From Ottelia alismoides (Eukaryota > Streptophyta > Magnoliopsida > Alismatales > Hydrocharitaceae), in contig JAZKJV010008883.1 in assembly GCA_037367405.1 (NCBI GenBank), positions 1,302,001-1,366,000 on the forward strand: a stretch of 64,000 nucleotides of DNA, given 5' to 3'. Within the stretch, counting starts at the first letter, position 1; the number at the start of each line of letters is the position of its first letter. The notes beneath the pieces were generated by a model. The model did not search any database and had not been told where the DNA came from. It saw only the letters and a list, made by a program, of their open reading frames with translations. Below are positions 34,996 to 46,400 of this stretch, in pieces. A program made the position numbers and the translations under genes.

Positions 34996-35247
34996 CCGAC
35001 TAAAGAGACATCCAAGCTCAATCTCTCTGAAGAGAAGTCTTGGACATAAAGAAGATTGACTCAACCAATGCCCCCTTCCCAGAACCCGTAATCCTACAAG
35101 GTGTCATAGTACCCTATAATGCCGACTAAAGAGACATCCAAGCTCAATCTCTCTGAAAAGAAGTCTTGGACATAAAGAAGATTGACTCAACCAATGCCCC
35201 CTTCCCAGAACCCGTAATCCTACAAGGTGTCATAGTACCCTATAATG
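34996..35247 (+). repeat. 126-bp tandem duplication
   Basis: Two adjacent copies start CCGACTAAAGAGACATCC at 34996 and 35122. They differ at one position by eye (GAAGAGAAG against GAAAAGAAG), so the duplication is recent. Confidence 0.95.
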
Positions 35248-36594
35248 CCTATCAGGAAGATACCAGGAGAGCTGACTTGCATGGAAAGTCTATTCTGTCG
35301 GAAACAACTACCTCAGCAGCAGCAGCAGCATTTACAATCTGATGATTCCATACCAAACAATTAGACATGCATATAAACTACTTACTTACCCTACGAATAT
35401 AGGCGGAATGGCTTTTCATCAGGGAAACTCGTCAGAAGGAAAATTACTACAGATTTTGCACTTGAGACCTTGTGAAAAGCACGACAAAAACTGCGAAATG
35501 CTTTCCCTGCCAAACGGAGCTGCTGTCCTCCCCTGATGAAGCGGACATGATTCCTATATCTAGTAGTAGTCTTGAGATTGTGCTTCTCTTGCTTCAAGTT
35601 AATAATTATGTACTCATTTTTTGACATTACAAAATGTATTGTCAATGCCATGCATAGGCTAAATTTTGGTGTAATTTCTCAAGACTTGTTATTGTAAATA
35701 TATGATGTTTGCTCGCGTTTTTTATCCTACCTTTCCTCCACAATACTTTCTGGATAATTAAATGTATTACATTGACGAGGGACCATGTGACATTTGTTGA
35801 TTACACAACAGGTACCATTTTGGCACAGCAGCTATGAATTGTGAGATGATGCGTTGCATGTACTGACAGATGTGGAGTCAATGTGTTATTGATATTTTGC
35901 TAGCTGTTGCGGGGTGTTTTCATGAGATTATTTGACCATATTGGCATAACACTCGTGGAAATCAGCATGCTGGTGATGCAAATTTGAGAATAAGTTTGGA
36001 TAGACAGGACAATGGACATAGGATGATATACATGCTATGAGCCAAAAGTGGGTGCACAAGATTCTCATAGCTTCCATGACCTACTTTTACACAGTTTGCA
36101 GGCTGTAACCCCCTGCCCATCAACTCCATTATGGAAAGCTGCATACTTCGCAGAGGCACCATGTAATGTTAGCTAAGCAAAAGGCAAGCAGAACACCGAA
36201 GGAAAATCCACCAAAGAACGGTAGAGAGAAAACTAATGAACAAATAAATTATGAAATTTTCAAATTGCACTCATGCTCCTAGAAAATTTACTAACTCCCA
36301 TCAATTGCAATCATGTCCAATGGAAAAATTACCGCCTCCCATCCCCCCATCACATCAACTGTTAGTCAGAGGTGCTGTTTTTCAAATGAAATTATCGTTA
36401 TCTGAAGCGATCAGGACACTACCGTCACAAGACGAGGTGAGGTACAATGCATTGCCCCATCCCAGACGAGGCATTTTACCTCGGGCACCGCCCAGGTAGG
36501 GTCCGACTCAAGATGCCAGGCTATCATTGGACGCCTAGAGCAAGATGGGCTATTTGCCCAGTTTTTGCTTGAATTATCCATTTTCCAATTCTAG

Positions 36595-36820
36595 AGTTAT
36601 GTGTGCGTGTGTGCGTGGGTGGGTGCGTGGGCGCGTGTGCGTGGAGGGGTGTGGGCGGGGGCAGGGACTTGCGCGTGCGGGTGTGCGTGCATGTGGGTGT
36701 GTGTGGGTGTGGGTGTGGATGTGGGTGTGTTTGGGGAGGGGGTGTGGACGTGTGGGTGTGTGCGTGGGTGTGTGTGGGCGTGTGTGCTAGCGTGCGTGTG
36801 TGTGTTTGCGTGTGTGAATA
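36595..36820 (+). repeat. GT/GC-rich degenerate microsatellite
   Basis: About 225 bp of GTGTG, GCGTG and GGGTG units with very few A residues. The C/V/G-rich open frames in all three forward frames are artefacts of the repeat. It adjoins a TA tract and element N. Confidence 0.9.
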
Positions 36821-36827
36821 TATATAT

Positions 36828-37214
36828 GGGAAATATGGGTTGCCCCCTGGGGTGAGCTAACTTGACCCCCCTTACCCCATTTTCCTTATATTTTTTAATT
36901 TTTTAAAATGCTTCCGTGGATTTTCATTATTATATCCTTATATTATGTCATTCAAATTTCATGCGAAACAAAGACTCATACGGCCTCCATCCAGATGGGG
37001 TCGATTTCAACAATTCTACGACCGTTAAAAAATGACTATCTAGATGGAGGCCGTAGAAATCTCTATTTCTCGCGAAACTTGAATGACATAATATATGGAT
37101 ATAGTGATGAATTTCCATGGATTCATTTTTCAACAAAATAAAAAAAATATGGGGAGAATGGGATGGGGGGGAGCCAAGTTAAGCTCCCCGCAAGGGGCAG
37201 TCCCATTTTTTTCC
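36828..37214. mobile_element. Palindromic (TA)n-seated element, 'gggtaaaatggggc' family (N, 387 bp)
   Basis: Starts GGGAAATATGGGTTGCCCC after TATATATA. The subterminal palindrome is GAGCTAACTTGACCCC / GAGCCAAGTTAAGCTCC. The core is CAAAGACTCATACGGCCTCC with its inverse. It is more worn than the copies at 13-17 kb. Confidence 0.8.
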
Positions 37215-37276
37215 ATAAAAATAGCCGGGCATAGCTAGTTGGCTGCACCCCCCCCATGTAGCTTCTCTTTTCCATA
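37215..37276. mobile_element. Orphan right end of a J-type element
   Basis: 'atagccgggcatagctagtt' followed by GGCTGCACCCC and 'gtagcttctcttttcc' is the right terminus of the J family without core or left arm. Confidence 0.7.
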
Positions 37277-37284
37277 CACACACA

Positions 37285-37636
37285 CACTACACCGGGGGGG
37301 TGCAGCCAACTAGCTACGCCCAGCCATTTTTCTTATTAGTTTTTTTAAGAAACTTATGGGGATTTACTTATTTATTGAGTGGAATATGTGTTTCAAATTT
37401 TATGCAAAACAAACATTCCTAACATGCCCATCTAGATAGGGACAATTTCAGCAATTCTGAGACCGTTAAAATGTGATAGTCTTGATGGAGATGATAGAAG
37501 TGTCGAATTTAGTTGAATTTGGCATGAGACCATGGTGATATATAGTGATTAATATCCCCCTAGGTTTCATTTCAAAAACACAAAAAACCAATAAAAAAAT
37601 GTTCCGTTGCAACTAGATAGCTACACTTGGTTCCAT
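37285..37636. mobile_element. J-type palindromic element with worn ends (P)
   Basis: It begins CTACACCGGGGGGGTGCAGCC after (AC)n and ends near 'aactagatagctacacttgg'. The core (ACATTCCTAACATGCCCATC, TGATGGAGATGATAGAAG) matches J and L. Confidence 0.75.
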
Positions 37637-37639
37637 ATG

Positions 37640-39305
37640 ATTGTAAACATACATTTACATACTATTATGGATACCAAGCACAAATAAGCTATCATGCAAA
37701 CACACGAATTTACAATTCACATGTATGTATACATTATGTTGCATAGCTCAAGATATACATTGGACTTCTGATTTCTGAGGCCGTTGCTCCCGAGAAACTG
37801 CGGGCGAGCTCACCTGCTCACCCACTAACCCCTACCACCCACAAACAGATCGTTGACTGGCAGAAATCCTCTATTTTGGGGAAGGAGTGAAGATGCAGAA
37901 GATCTAACATATCTGCAGCTGTTAAAGCTTAAGGTTTTTGCAAGGATGTTCGAGATAAATCTTGATTGACTGGCAGAAATACTCTGCTTTGGGGAAGGGG
38001 TGAAGATGGAGAAGATCTAACATCTCTGCAGCTGCTAGAGCTTAAGGTGTATGCAAGGATGTTGCAACTATTATATTGGGTTGTTGCTAAATAAATCTTG
38101 ACTGCATGAGATGGAAGATGTGATTAGAGATGAATGGTTGATGAGATTTGAATTGCATAAGATGGAAAATGGATCGGGGCAATGATATAAATTAGGATTG
38201 ATATAGATTGTAATTTTGATTGCCTGTAAATGTGGAAAACGTATATAGATCTGTGTTTTAGATAACAGACATATGGCACCTTGATTTTCTTGGTGGAGAA
38301 ACACATCAGATATTTTGCAGCACTTCAGCATTTAGCAACTCCAGAATTTTCTTAAAATTAGAAGATGCGCATAATCGTCCCAAATTCTCAAGTTTTTTTC
38401 CCCTATCTACTTTCAATTTCCCTTCTTCCCAACACTGTGGCTGTCACAAAAACCATCTACAGACCACCGTAACTTTTTTCTTTCTCATGCCTATCATCAG
38501 TCTTGCCCATTGTTCCTGTAACGTCCCGGGCTTAGGTCTGTTATCGAGGAAAACTGACCCTGACAACTTGTTGGGTACGGGCCCAAATGGACCCGTTGGC
38601 AACCACCCAAAATGCTTAAGCCCAAGTTGACAAGTAGTACTTCCCACCACTTATAATCCACACCCACACTTTGTGAGTTTTCCATGTGGTACTATGTTTG
38701 GGGTTGGGGTGATACAGTTCCACTCAAACTGGTGCTATTCCAACTTCCAAGAATGGTTGCGAACCTTTTCTGGGATCGCAGTGACAGATCTGACATTGGT
38801 CTCAATGGTTTGGTGAACTTCAGGAGCAGCTACGGGTGGGGACTTATTGTAGTAGTAACATTGTCAGATGGTGATTCTAGTGGCAGTTACAGAGGATGTG
38901 GTTGCAAGACCTGAGAATGCATAGACAAAAGTTGCATGGAGATGCTCTCATGGAAATTGCACTAATGTAGCAATAATGGTGTAAGGTCTTCTCCTATCAT
39001 TTTGATTTTTTTTGTCTTTCCCTGATTAATTCAAACTCTTCTTATGTGCCTTTGAATTGCTTCTTGTACTTGCAACACAAACTTGAGTAGATTATTCGAC
39101 TTGTGCTGATGTGAACATAATTCTTGGATCTCTATTACTCCTCTCAGTCTTCTTTGAGTATGTTAGGGGATTGTTAATTCATGAGGATGACTTAAATTAC
39201 ATGCTTTGATACCACTTAATGCAGCTTGGACTATTAATGGTTTGTAATCTTAGAGAAGAATATGGTGGAGAAAAGAAAGAATGGCACAAACCATTAACGA
39301 GCGGT
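37640..39305. other. Unassigned stretch
   Basis: It holds a roughly 113-bp tandem duplication (37853-38065) and, at about 38510-38690, a fragment that read on the minus strand ends 'aagcccgggacgttaca', like the end of some plant LTRs. No gene is recognised. Confidence 0.45.
37853..38065 (+). repeat. 113-bp tandem duplication
   Basis: 'ttgactggcagaaat' starts at 37853 and again at 37966. Both copies continue through 'gatctaacat' and 'gcaaggatgtt' with about 10% differences. Confidence 0.8.
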
Positions 39306-39309
39306 TTAC

Positions 39310-41020
39310 TCTGCAAGGTGGATTTCTCAAAAGCATATGATTGAGCGAAGTGATGCTTTATGTGGTATGCCTTAGGAAAAAGAGGCTTCCGATACATGTG
39401 GAACTCCTAGATGAAGAGTCAACATCGTATGTGGTTCTTGATAACAGACGACCTAAGGGGGCTTTTCCAACCCCAACGAGTTGTCCGTTAAGCATGTCCC
39501 TTGGTACCTTTGCTTTTCGTCTTAGCCGCTGAAGTTCTACCTTGTATGGTGAAGCAAGTGGTACACTGAGGCTTGACGACAGGTTACACTCGGGGGGATA
39601 TGTCCATCCCTCTACTATGGTATGCAGACGATACTATTTTCCCATTGAAGGTGGGGAAGAGGAAGCAAAGAAACTTATTGTAATACCTGATATTTTTGGT
39701 GAACTTGCTAGGCCAGAATTAATCGTGAGAAGTTTGGTTGGTACCATTCAACATGTTGGAGGTTGAGGCAGATGGTGAAGTATGGAGTTGGTCATTGTTT
39801 ACGGCTTACTCTTGATTTATAGCATCGGCTACCTTTAACTTATAGACGCATTCGTTTCTGATTGAGAAATTGGAGCGGAAGCTCTCTGGGTGGAAGGTGT
39901 CATACCTATCCCGAGGTGGGCATGTGGAGTTACTGAAGGTTGTTATTTTTGTCATCCCGGTGTTTTTCTCGTCGTCGAGGTTGGTTCCTGTCAAAATTCA
40001 TTGCTGCCTAGAGGCTACCATGAGAAGATTCTTTTAAGGTGCATCTAGTCAGGATGCTTAAGAGATTCACCTGGTTGACTAGGAGTCGATAAGGTTCTCT
40101 AGGGAGGACCGTCTTGGAATACCACGTCTAGAGACCATGAACAAGGCATTGTTGATGAAGTGGGTGGTGCGCTTGTGGGAAGGCAAGGAAGACTTGTGTT
40201 GTAAATTGATTCGTGGGATCTATGGCATAATTGGTATTCAAGCACGGCATTTCTATGGACCTTCGACGACAGGCGTTCCCTTATGGAGGGTGTGTGCTCC
40301 ACTTTGTTCAACTCCCCATTTTGTTCCGTAAAATGTGAAAGGGGTGTCTATTTGAGTTCTGGAATGATGGCTAAACTGATGGTGAGCCCCTGGCGAAACA
40401 TTTCCCACGTTTGTTTACACTAGCGTCTGATCGTGAGATGTTAGTTTCGGAAGCTTGGGGGAAGGTACATTAACCTAGCCATTTCGCTCGGAATTCTCTG
40501 AGCAGAAGTTTCAGAAATATCTTCAGTTCTCTAAGACCATTAGTAGCATTGCGGGGTCATCTGGTGTTCGCCACCACAAGGTGTGGCAGACGGCTCTTTC
40601 TCTGTGAAGAGAACATATATGGCCATGAGTGGAAGTCTGGATCCGAAGGTTCCAATCCTTCAGTGTTAATTAGTGATTGTATAATGCTCTGGGAGTTGCA
40701 CGTTCCTTTGCGGATCAAGGTGTTTTCTGGGAACTTTAGCATGGTAGGTTACTGACCAAGGAGAGGTGGTCAAGATTATGCTTGGGCAATGACAGGAGTT
40801 GCACACTCTATAGGCTCCATGTGGAGTGTGTGGACCACCTTTTTTCACATGTAACAAGGCACACGTGATTTGGGCAGGGCTAGGTCTCAACTGGTTTGGC
40901 TCCTCTAACCAAATCAGCTTCTGGAACTATTTGTTTAGTCCTTAGTTTCACCCCAACAGGAAGCTCATTTTCCTGCTTGCTCATCATATTGCTAAGACTC
41001 TCCTCGATTCCTGGCTCTCA
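39310..41020 (+). pseudogene. L1-type LINE fragment: RT and RNA-binding zinc region
   Basis: In order: LCKVDFSKAYD (39310), WYALGKRGF, FQPQRVVR, WYADDTIF (YADD at 39621-39632), EKLERKLSGWKVSYLSRGG, NKALLMKWVVRLW and CKLIRGIYG, then the zf-RVT-like part WELHVPLRIKVF (about 40690) and CVDHLF-like sequence at 40830. Many stops and shifts separate the pieces. The 5' end is truncated near 39310. The 3' end is not clear and lies near the join with the minus-strand LINE at 41105. Confidence 0.85.
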
Positions 41021-41319
41021 TAGTATGCCTTTTAAAATGATTAATAATGGGTTGGCCACCATAGCGTTCTCCCCCTTTTTGACTAAAAAATGAGAAAATG
41101 CTGGTTCTTCTTCTTCTTTTTGAAGTCAAGAAAGGGGGAGATGCTCAATGGCATTCACCCCTGGAATTTATTGAAAGGAGAGGAAGAGGGAAGGACAACA
41201 ATACGTGCTACGCGTTCCAGGAGCTTAACAAGCCCGACACCTGTAGTTTTACATTTTCCAAATAAAATCTCTGACCCGAGAACAGCAGGGCGTTCCTGGC
41301 GAGCCAGATGGTCCAAATC

Positions 41320-41814
41320 TGATGCAGTCGAAAAAATTCAATGGTGGAAAAATATAATTTTTGGTAGAAGAAATTTAGAGAAGGGAGGAAGAAGGAGAAG
41401 AAGCACGCCTGTTGCGCAAGATTCGAAGATAGAATCGTGAAGACCACGTTGAGAGAGAAAGAGAGAGACGGAGATAGAGATAAATCTCAAATTTTATATC
41501 AATTGAACTGTTTAAAATAATAGACTACCATCCCTTTATATACGAGGGATGGGATTACAAAAATAGAAACAAATCAAATTCAAATCCCAACTTATCCTAA
41601 TTTGACTCTAATTGATTTGAATAAAAATTCAAATCTACCTCTATCCTATATCAACTCTAATTCGAAATTCAAAATTCAAATTTAAAATTGACCAACTAAT
41701 TGGAGATCACACATGATCTCTTTTATTAAATAAAATTTGCGACTCAACTATTCGTAAATAAGATTAGACACTGAAAAAAACTGAGGCCCTATTTATCAAT
41801 TCTGTGCTGCATCA
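41320..41814 (-). repeat. 3' LTR of the young LTR element
   Basis: 495 bp, TGATGCAG...CTGCATCA. On the minus strand GTATATAAAGGGATGG (about 41547-41532) is a plausible TATA region. Confidence 0.93.
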
Positions 41815-41861
41815 ATTCTCCTCCGCTTGAAAAATTCGTCTCCTGACGAATTACTTGATCT

Positions 41862-42926
41862 TCATACCGTCAGTGGAGAATTCGATGTTGAAATTGTAAT
41901 TTCAAATTCCCCAATTAGATCATTTTCAACGTTACGTTTGTAATTTCTTTCAACTGAATGGTGTCTCTGCAATTTTCGTAACCCTTCACTTAAAAGGATT
42001 TCATAGCATAACATATCCTCCAATTGCCCCTTTTGATAAAAAATTTTGTAAGGGGGGCATTCCTTGCAATTTTTCCAAATTAAATCCTCATCCCAAATTT
42101 CATGGGATCCGAATCCCATAGGTAATAAGCCTCTCATTAGGGTTCGCCTCTTCTTAAGTTGGCAGCATCCGCGTGATGGGAGCACGGGGCAGCGGCGCGA
42201 GAATGCTGCTGGCGGTCGGTACATGGATCGGCGACGTGGGGGGCCCGAGCGGGACATACATTCGTGGGGTAGTTGGGGACGAGTGGTGGTGCGAGCGGTG
42301 GGGAGAGGGGATGTTGGTGGGTCATGGTGGAAGGGAGGCAGTGAGAGGGTCCTTTGTGGGCTGCAGGTCGATTTCGGCAATGGTTGCAAGCCTGAATCTG
42401 TATGGACAGCAAGCAGATTTTTGTCTTGAAGAACAGTAACGTTGTCAATGAAGAGATCTAGGATTTCAAAACCTTCTTTTACTGGTTCTTCATCAAATAT
42501 GGGCCCCAAATCTCCATTTTTCTCATTTTTTGAATTCTGGACAGCAACTTTAACCTCAAAAAACTCGACGATTTCATATTCTTCCCCCATAGGATCTTCA
42601 TCAAATATGGGTCCCGAGTCTTCCTTGTCTTCTTGTAACGAAGTTGCGGCAGATAAATTTTTATTTTGAATAAAAATACCTTCATATTCTTGACCGAAAT
42701 CGTGTTGAACTGCAGCTACAGCAGTCTGAATTTTGTTGTCGACGAGCGAATCGTCATCGATTGTCGTGCCCAGCCATGCTTGTACCTTGACGCTTGATAT
42801 AAGTCGTTTCTTGAACATTTGTTGCCGCGAACGAGCATGTGAACCATGAGATATGCAACTGAGATTGAACTTCAAACGCCAATATGCGACAGGATCGTCG
42901 AATCGTGAAAACGATTCGGTTTCCAT
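41862..42926 (-). CDS. Uncharacterised acidic protein of the young LTR element (354 aa)
   Basis: The ATG at 42926 directly follows the primer site. The frame stays open to a stop at 41862-41864, just before the polypurine tract. The N-terminus is METESFSRFDDPVAYW. Residues about 105-170 contain two acidic repeats of period 36: GPIFDEDPMGEEYEIVEFF, then GPIFDEEPVKEGFEILDLF. The middle (about 175-270) is rich in P, S, T and R. I see no gag zinc knuckle, protease DSG/DTG or RT motif. It may be a rudimentary gag-like protein or captured sequence. An in-frame upstream extension exists through the LTR, but the ATG after the primer site fits retroelement organisation better. Function unknown. Confidence 0.55.
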   Translation of the reverse strand: METESFSRFDDPVAYWRLKFNLSCISHGSHARSRQQMFKKRLISSVKVQAWLGTTIDDDSLVDNKIQTAVAAVQHDFGQEYEGIFIQNKNLSAATSLQEDKEDSGPIFDEDPMGEEYEIVEFFEVKVAVQNSKNEKNGDLGPIFDEEPVKEGFEILDLFIDNVTVLQDKNLLAVHTDSGLQPLPKSTCSPQRTLSLPPFHHDPPTSPLPTARTTTRPQLPHECMSRSGPPRRRSMYRPPAAFSRRCPVLPSRGCCQLKKRRTLMRGLLPMGFGSHEIWDEDLIWKNCKECPPYKIFYQKGQLEDMLCYEILLSEGLRKLQRHHSVERNYKRNVENDLIGEFEITISTSNSPLTV

Positions 42927-42938
42927 GCTCTGATACCA
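42927..42938 (-). other. Primer-binding site of the young LTR element
   Basis: TGGTATCAGAGC on the minus strand, complementary to the 3' end of initiator tRNA-Met. The ATG of the internal frame starts at the very next base. Confidence 0.9.
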
Positions 42939-42940
42939 AA

Positions 42941-43436
42941 TGATGCAGTCGAAAAAATTCAATGGTAGAAAAATATAATTTTTTGGTAGAAGAAATTTAG
43001 AGAAGGGAGGAAGAAGGAGAAGAAGCACGCCTGTTGCGCAAGATTCGAAGATAGAATCGTGAAGACCACGTTGAGAGAGAAAGAGAGAGACGGAGATAGA
43101 GATAAATCTCAAATTTTATATCAATTGAACTGTTTAAAATAATAGACTACCATCCCTTTATATACGAGGGATGGGATTACAAAAATAGAAACAAATCAAA
43201 TTCAAATCCCAACTTATCCTAATTTGACTCTAATTGATTTGAATAAAAATTCAAATCTACCTCTATCCTATATCAACTCTAATTCGAAATTCAAAATTCA
43301 AATTTAAAATTGACCAACTAATTGGAGATCACACATGATCTCTTTTATTAAATAAAATTTGCGACTCAACTATTCGTAAATAAGATTAGACACTGAAAAA
43401 AGCTGAGGCCCTATTTATCAATTCTGTGCTGCATCA
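42941..43436 (-). repeat. 5' LTR of the young LTR element
   Basis: 496 bp, nearly identical to the 3' LTR. The primer-binding site lies two bases inside it on the minus strand. A TATA-like GTATATAAAGG sits near 43164, which would be the promoter for the internal frame. Confidence 0.93.
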
Positions 43437-46400
43437 AAATCGTAGCCAGTGGCCGCAACAAATCCCTCCTCTCTCGTCGGCCTGCCTCCACCAGAACGCC
43501 GCAAAAAGTCCCAACGTTCGTAGTGTCGATCCAACGCAGGGACGGGTCGTCGCAAAGGGGCACAACCCCCCCCCCCCCACAAGAGAAGAAAAGGTGCTCA
43601 GTCGTCTCAATCTCCGTGTCACAAATAAGGCATCTGTCGGAGACAACCCCCAAAAGCCTGGCACATCTGTCATGCGTCATCAGCCTCTTCCTTCTGAACA
43701 GTCATAGAAAGAACCCGATCCTCTCAGGAAGGCCCAGCCTTCAAAGGAAGGCGCAGTCCCTTGCCAATGCCGCCGAGAGGGAGGGCGGGGGTCTGGAGAT
43801 CGCAAAGTAGGCCTTACGGACCGAGAAATCCTTGTCGTGCCAAACCCAATGATCATGTCCTGACGAGGGGCCCGGCACGTCCCTCGGCACGTCCAGCAAA
43901 TGCATGAACTCCTCCAACCGTTGATCCGAGAAGTTAGAGCGAAACAGCGGCATCCAGTTCCCATCGGCCCAGCACGAGCCCACACTCACGTTCGGATCCT
44001 CCGCGAGAGCAAAGAGGCGAGGGAATCGAGAAGTAAGATCTCCCCCGCCCGTCCAATTATCCCTTCAAAAAGCAAAGCTCTCACCATTCCTCAGCACCGG
44101 TCTAAAGAGCTCCTAGAAGCTGTGGGAAACCTTAAGGATACCTCTCCAAAAGAGAGAGGGCCCCGCCACCCCCCCCCCTCCCCCTCGAAATGGGCAGCGA
44201 CGCCGCACCACCAAGCGAGTAAATATGTCGAATGAGTCTGGTGCAGAGCTCCTCTCCTTCACCCCAAATCCTCGCCACCCATTTCAACATGAGCGCCTCG
44301 TTCAGTGCGCTCAGACGTCGCACCCCGAGCCCGCCATCGCACTTCTGCCTCGTGATGTCCTCCCAGTTTACCAGATGCATACCAGACTGACCCTGGCCAC
44401 TCTTGCTCCAAAGAAATCTCCGCATCAGCCCCTCAAGACTCTTCCTAATTCCAACCGGAAGCAACCTCGTGGAGGAGTAGTAAACAGGCATCGCGGACAG
44501 CACTGCCTTCAGGAGAACCAACCTCCCGCCCTTCGAAAGTAGCTTCGCCTTCCAACCCGCCAGCCTGCCCTCAATCTTCTCCACCAAGGGGAGCCAGTCA
44601 GACAGTCTCGATCTCCTCGTGTAGAGCGGGAGCCCTAAGTAGTGAATCGGGAGACCGGCCCGCGGCGTGCCCAGAGCCGAGCAGCATAGGTCCACCTTGT
44701 CGACACTGAAAGAGAAAGGCACAAGCTTTGACTTACCAGCATTCTGTCTCAGCCCAAACATCTCACTGAAGAGCTCAAGCACCGCCGCCATCCCTCTAGC
44801 GTTCTCAAGATCACCCTCGACGAAGAAGATGGTGTCATTTGCATTTTGAAGAAGGGGGATATCCACATCACCCTTCAAGAAGCCCCTCGCGAGCCCCCCG
44901 CATTGCACCATATCCACCATACAAGCCAAAACGTCTGCAGCAATGATGAAAAACAGGGGGGCAAGGGGGCATCCCTGTCTTACCCCCCTCTGCGGTTGGA
45001 AAAACCCGCCCTCTGGGCGACCATTAACAAGCACCGCCATCGAAGATGTTGTCACGCACCTCCTCAGCCAAAGCAATCCAGTCTGCCGGGAAACCTCTCC
45101 TCTGCATCGCCGCCCAAAGAAAGTGCCAATCTAAAGTATCAAAAGTCGTTGAGAAGTCAACCTTCCAAAGCAAAGATTTCGTTCCACATCTCTTCCAGTC
45201 CGCTACAATCTCGGCCACCATGACCAAAGAATCCGCAATTTGCCTACTGGGGATGAAAGCCGACTGAAAAGGGGAAATGATGTGCTCTAGGACCCTGTTG
45301 AGCCTTGACGCGAACACCTTGGCAACGATCAGATAGATAGCATTGGAAATAACAATGGTTCTGTAGTTTTCAATCCTGTTAGCCCCATCGAATTTTGGAA
45401 GCAGAACAACGAGAGCTTTGTTCACCCGCTCAAACCCCGCATTGTAGCGGCAACATTCCTAGACCACCTCAAGCACCTCTCTGCCAACCGGATCCCAGAA
45501 GTCTCTGGAGAAGGAGACGGGGAAACCATCAGGACACGGCGCCCCATCGCCGTTGAGATTCCAAACCGCCGTCTTCAGCTCCTCGAAAGTCATGGCATGA
45601 GTCAAGCTGGACGCATGGGCGCCCGAAAGTGGCACCGCCCCCTCTCCAGACCAGCGCCTGATCGGCCCTCTCGCCGAGAACTCCCGAAAATGGTCCGCAA
45701 TCAAGCTCCTTGTCTCCCTCCACCCGAACGTCGCCGACGAACAAAGATCTGATAATATTATCCCTCCGCCTTCCACTAGCGACCCAATGGAAGAAAGACG
45801 TGTTCGCATCTCCCTCCTTTAGCCACATGTGCATGGACCTTTGTTTCCATTCCGCCACCCTCTTTTTGTCCTCCAATATTATTTTCCTCCGCGCCTCAGC
45901 CTGAAGAAGCAACTCATCTACCGAAAGCAGTCGCTCATCCTCCAAGCCGTCAAACCGGCCAACCTCAGCCTCCGCCTCAGCCTGACTCGCCCGGCGAGCC
46001 GCCCACAAATCCTGCTTAAAAATACAAAGCCGCGCGCGGAGAGACGCCAGCTTCCGAGCGAACCTAGCAACCGCCAAGCCAGTCACCACCACAGAGCTCC
46101 AGGGGGACTCCACCAGCCCTCAGAAGGAGTCCTCAAGCAGCCAAGCCTTCTCGTAACGGAAGAGGCCCCGAGGAAGCGAGGCCTCTCCAGAGTCCCAAAG
46201 GATGGGAGAGTGATCCGTCCAGGAGCGAGGCCTGGCAGCAACAGAAGAAAGAGGGAAAACCTCCATGAACTCCGCCGACACCAAGAAGCGGTCCAAACGA
46301 GATTTGGAGCCAGAGCTCCCCCAAGTATATCTGACATCCGAAGCATCCAAGATCTCCAGCACCGAAGAGTCAACAATCTCCATAAAACAGGCCGAGCCGG

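Larger units (their letters stand above)
32989..36590. other. Unassigned stretch, unique-looking
   Basis: Apart from a G-rich segment at 33000-33270, a 126-bp tandem duplication (34996-35247) and a short CAG run near 35313, I see no transposon motif and no convincing exon. Open frames here are short (up to about 85 codons) and match nothing I know. It could be intron or flank of a gene with small exons. Confidence 0.4.
41320..43436 (-). mobile_element. Young non-autonomous LTR retrotransposon (2117 bp) inside LINE-1
   Basis: Two direct repeats of 495 and 496 bp (41320-41814, 42941-43436) differ at two bases and one T by eye. Each begins TGATGCAG and ends CTGCATCA. The element is flanked by the 5-bp duplication AAATC (41315-41319, 43437-43441). 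On the minus strand a primer site TGGTATCAGAGC (42938-42927) follows the 5' LTR, and a purine tract AAGCGGAGGAGAAT precedes the 3' LTR. The LINE reading resumes across the insertion. The interior of 1126 bp holds one open frame and no protease, integrase, RT or RNase H, so mobility must come from another element. Confidence 0.93.

Noticed and set aside
36545..36860. Three overlapping C/V/G-rich open frames
   Set aside because: All three frames are open because the GT/GC repeat has no A and so few stops; no protein family fits.
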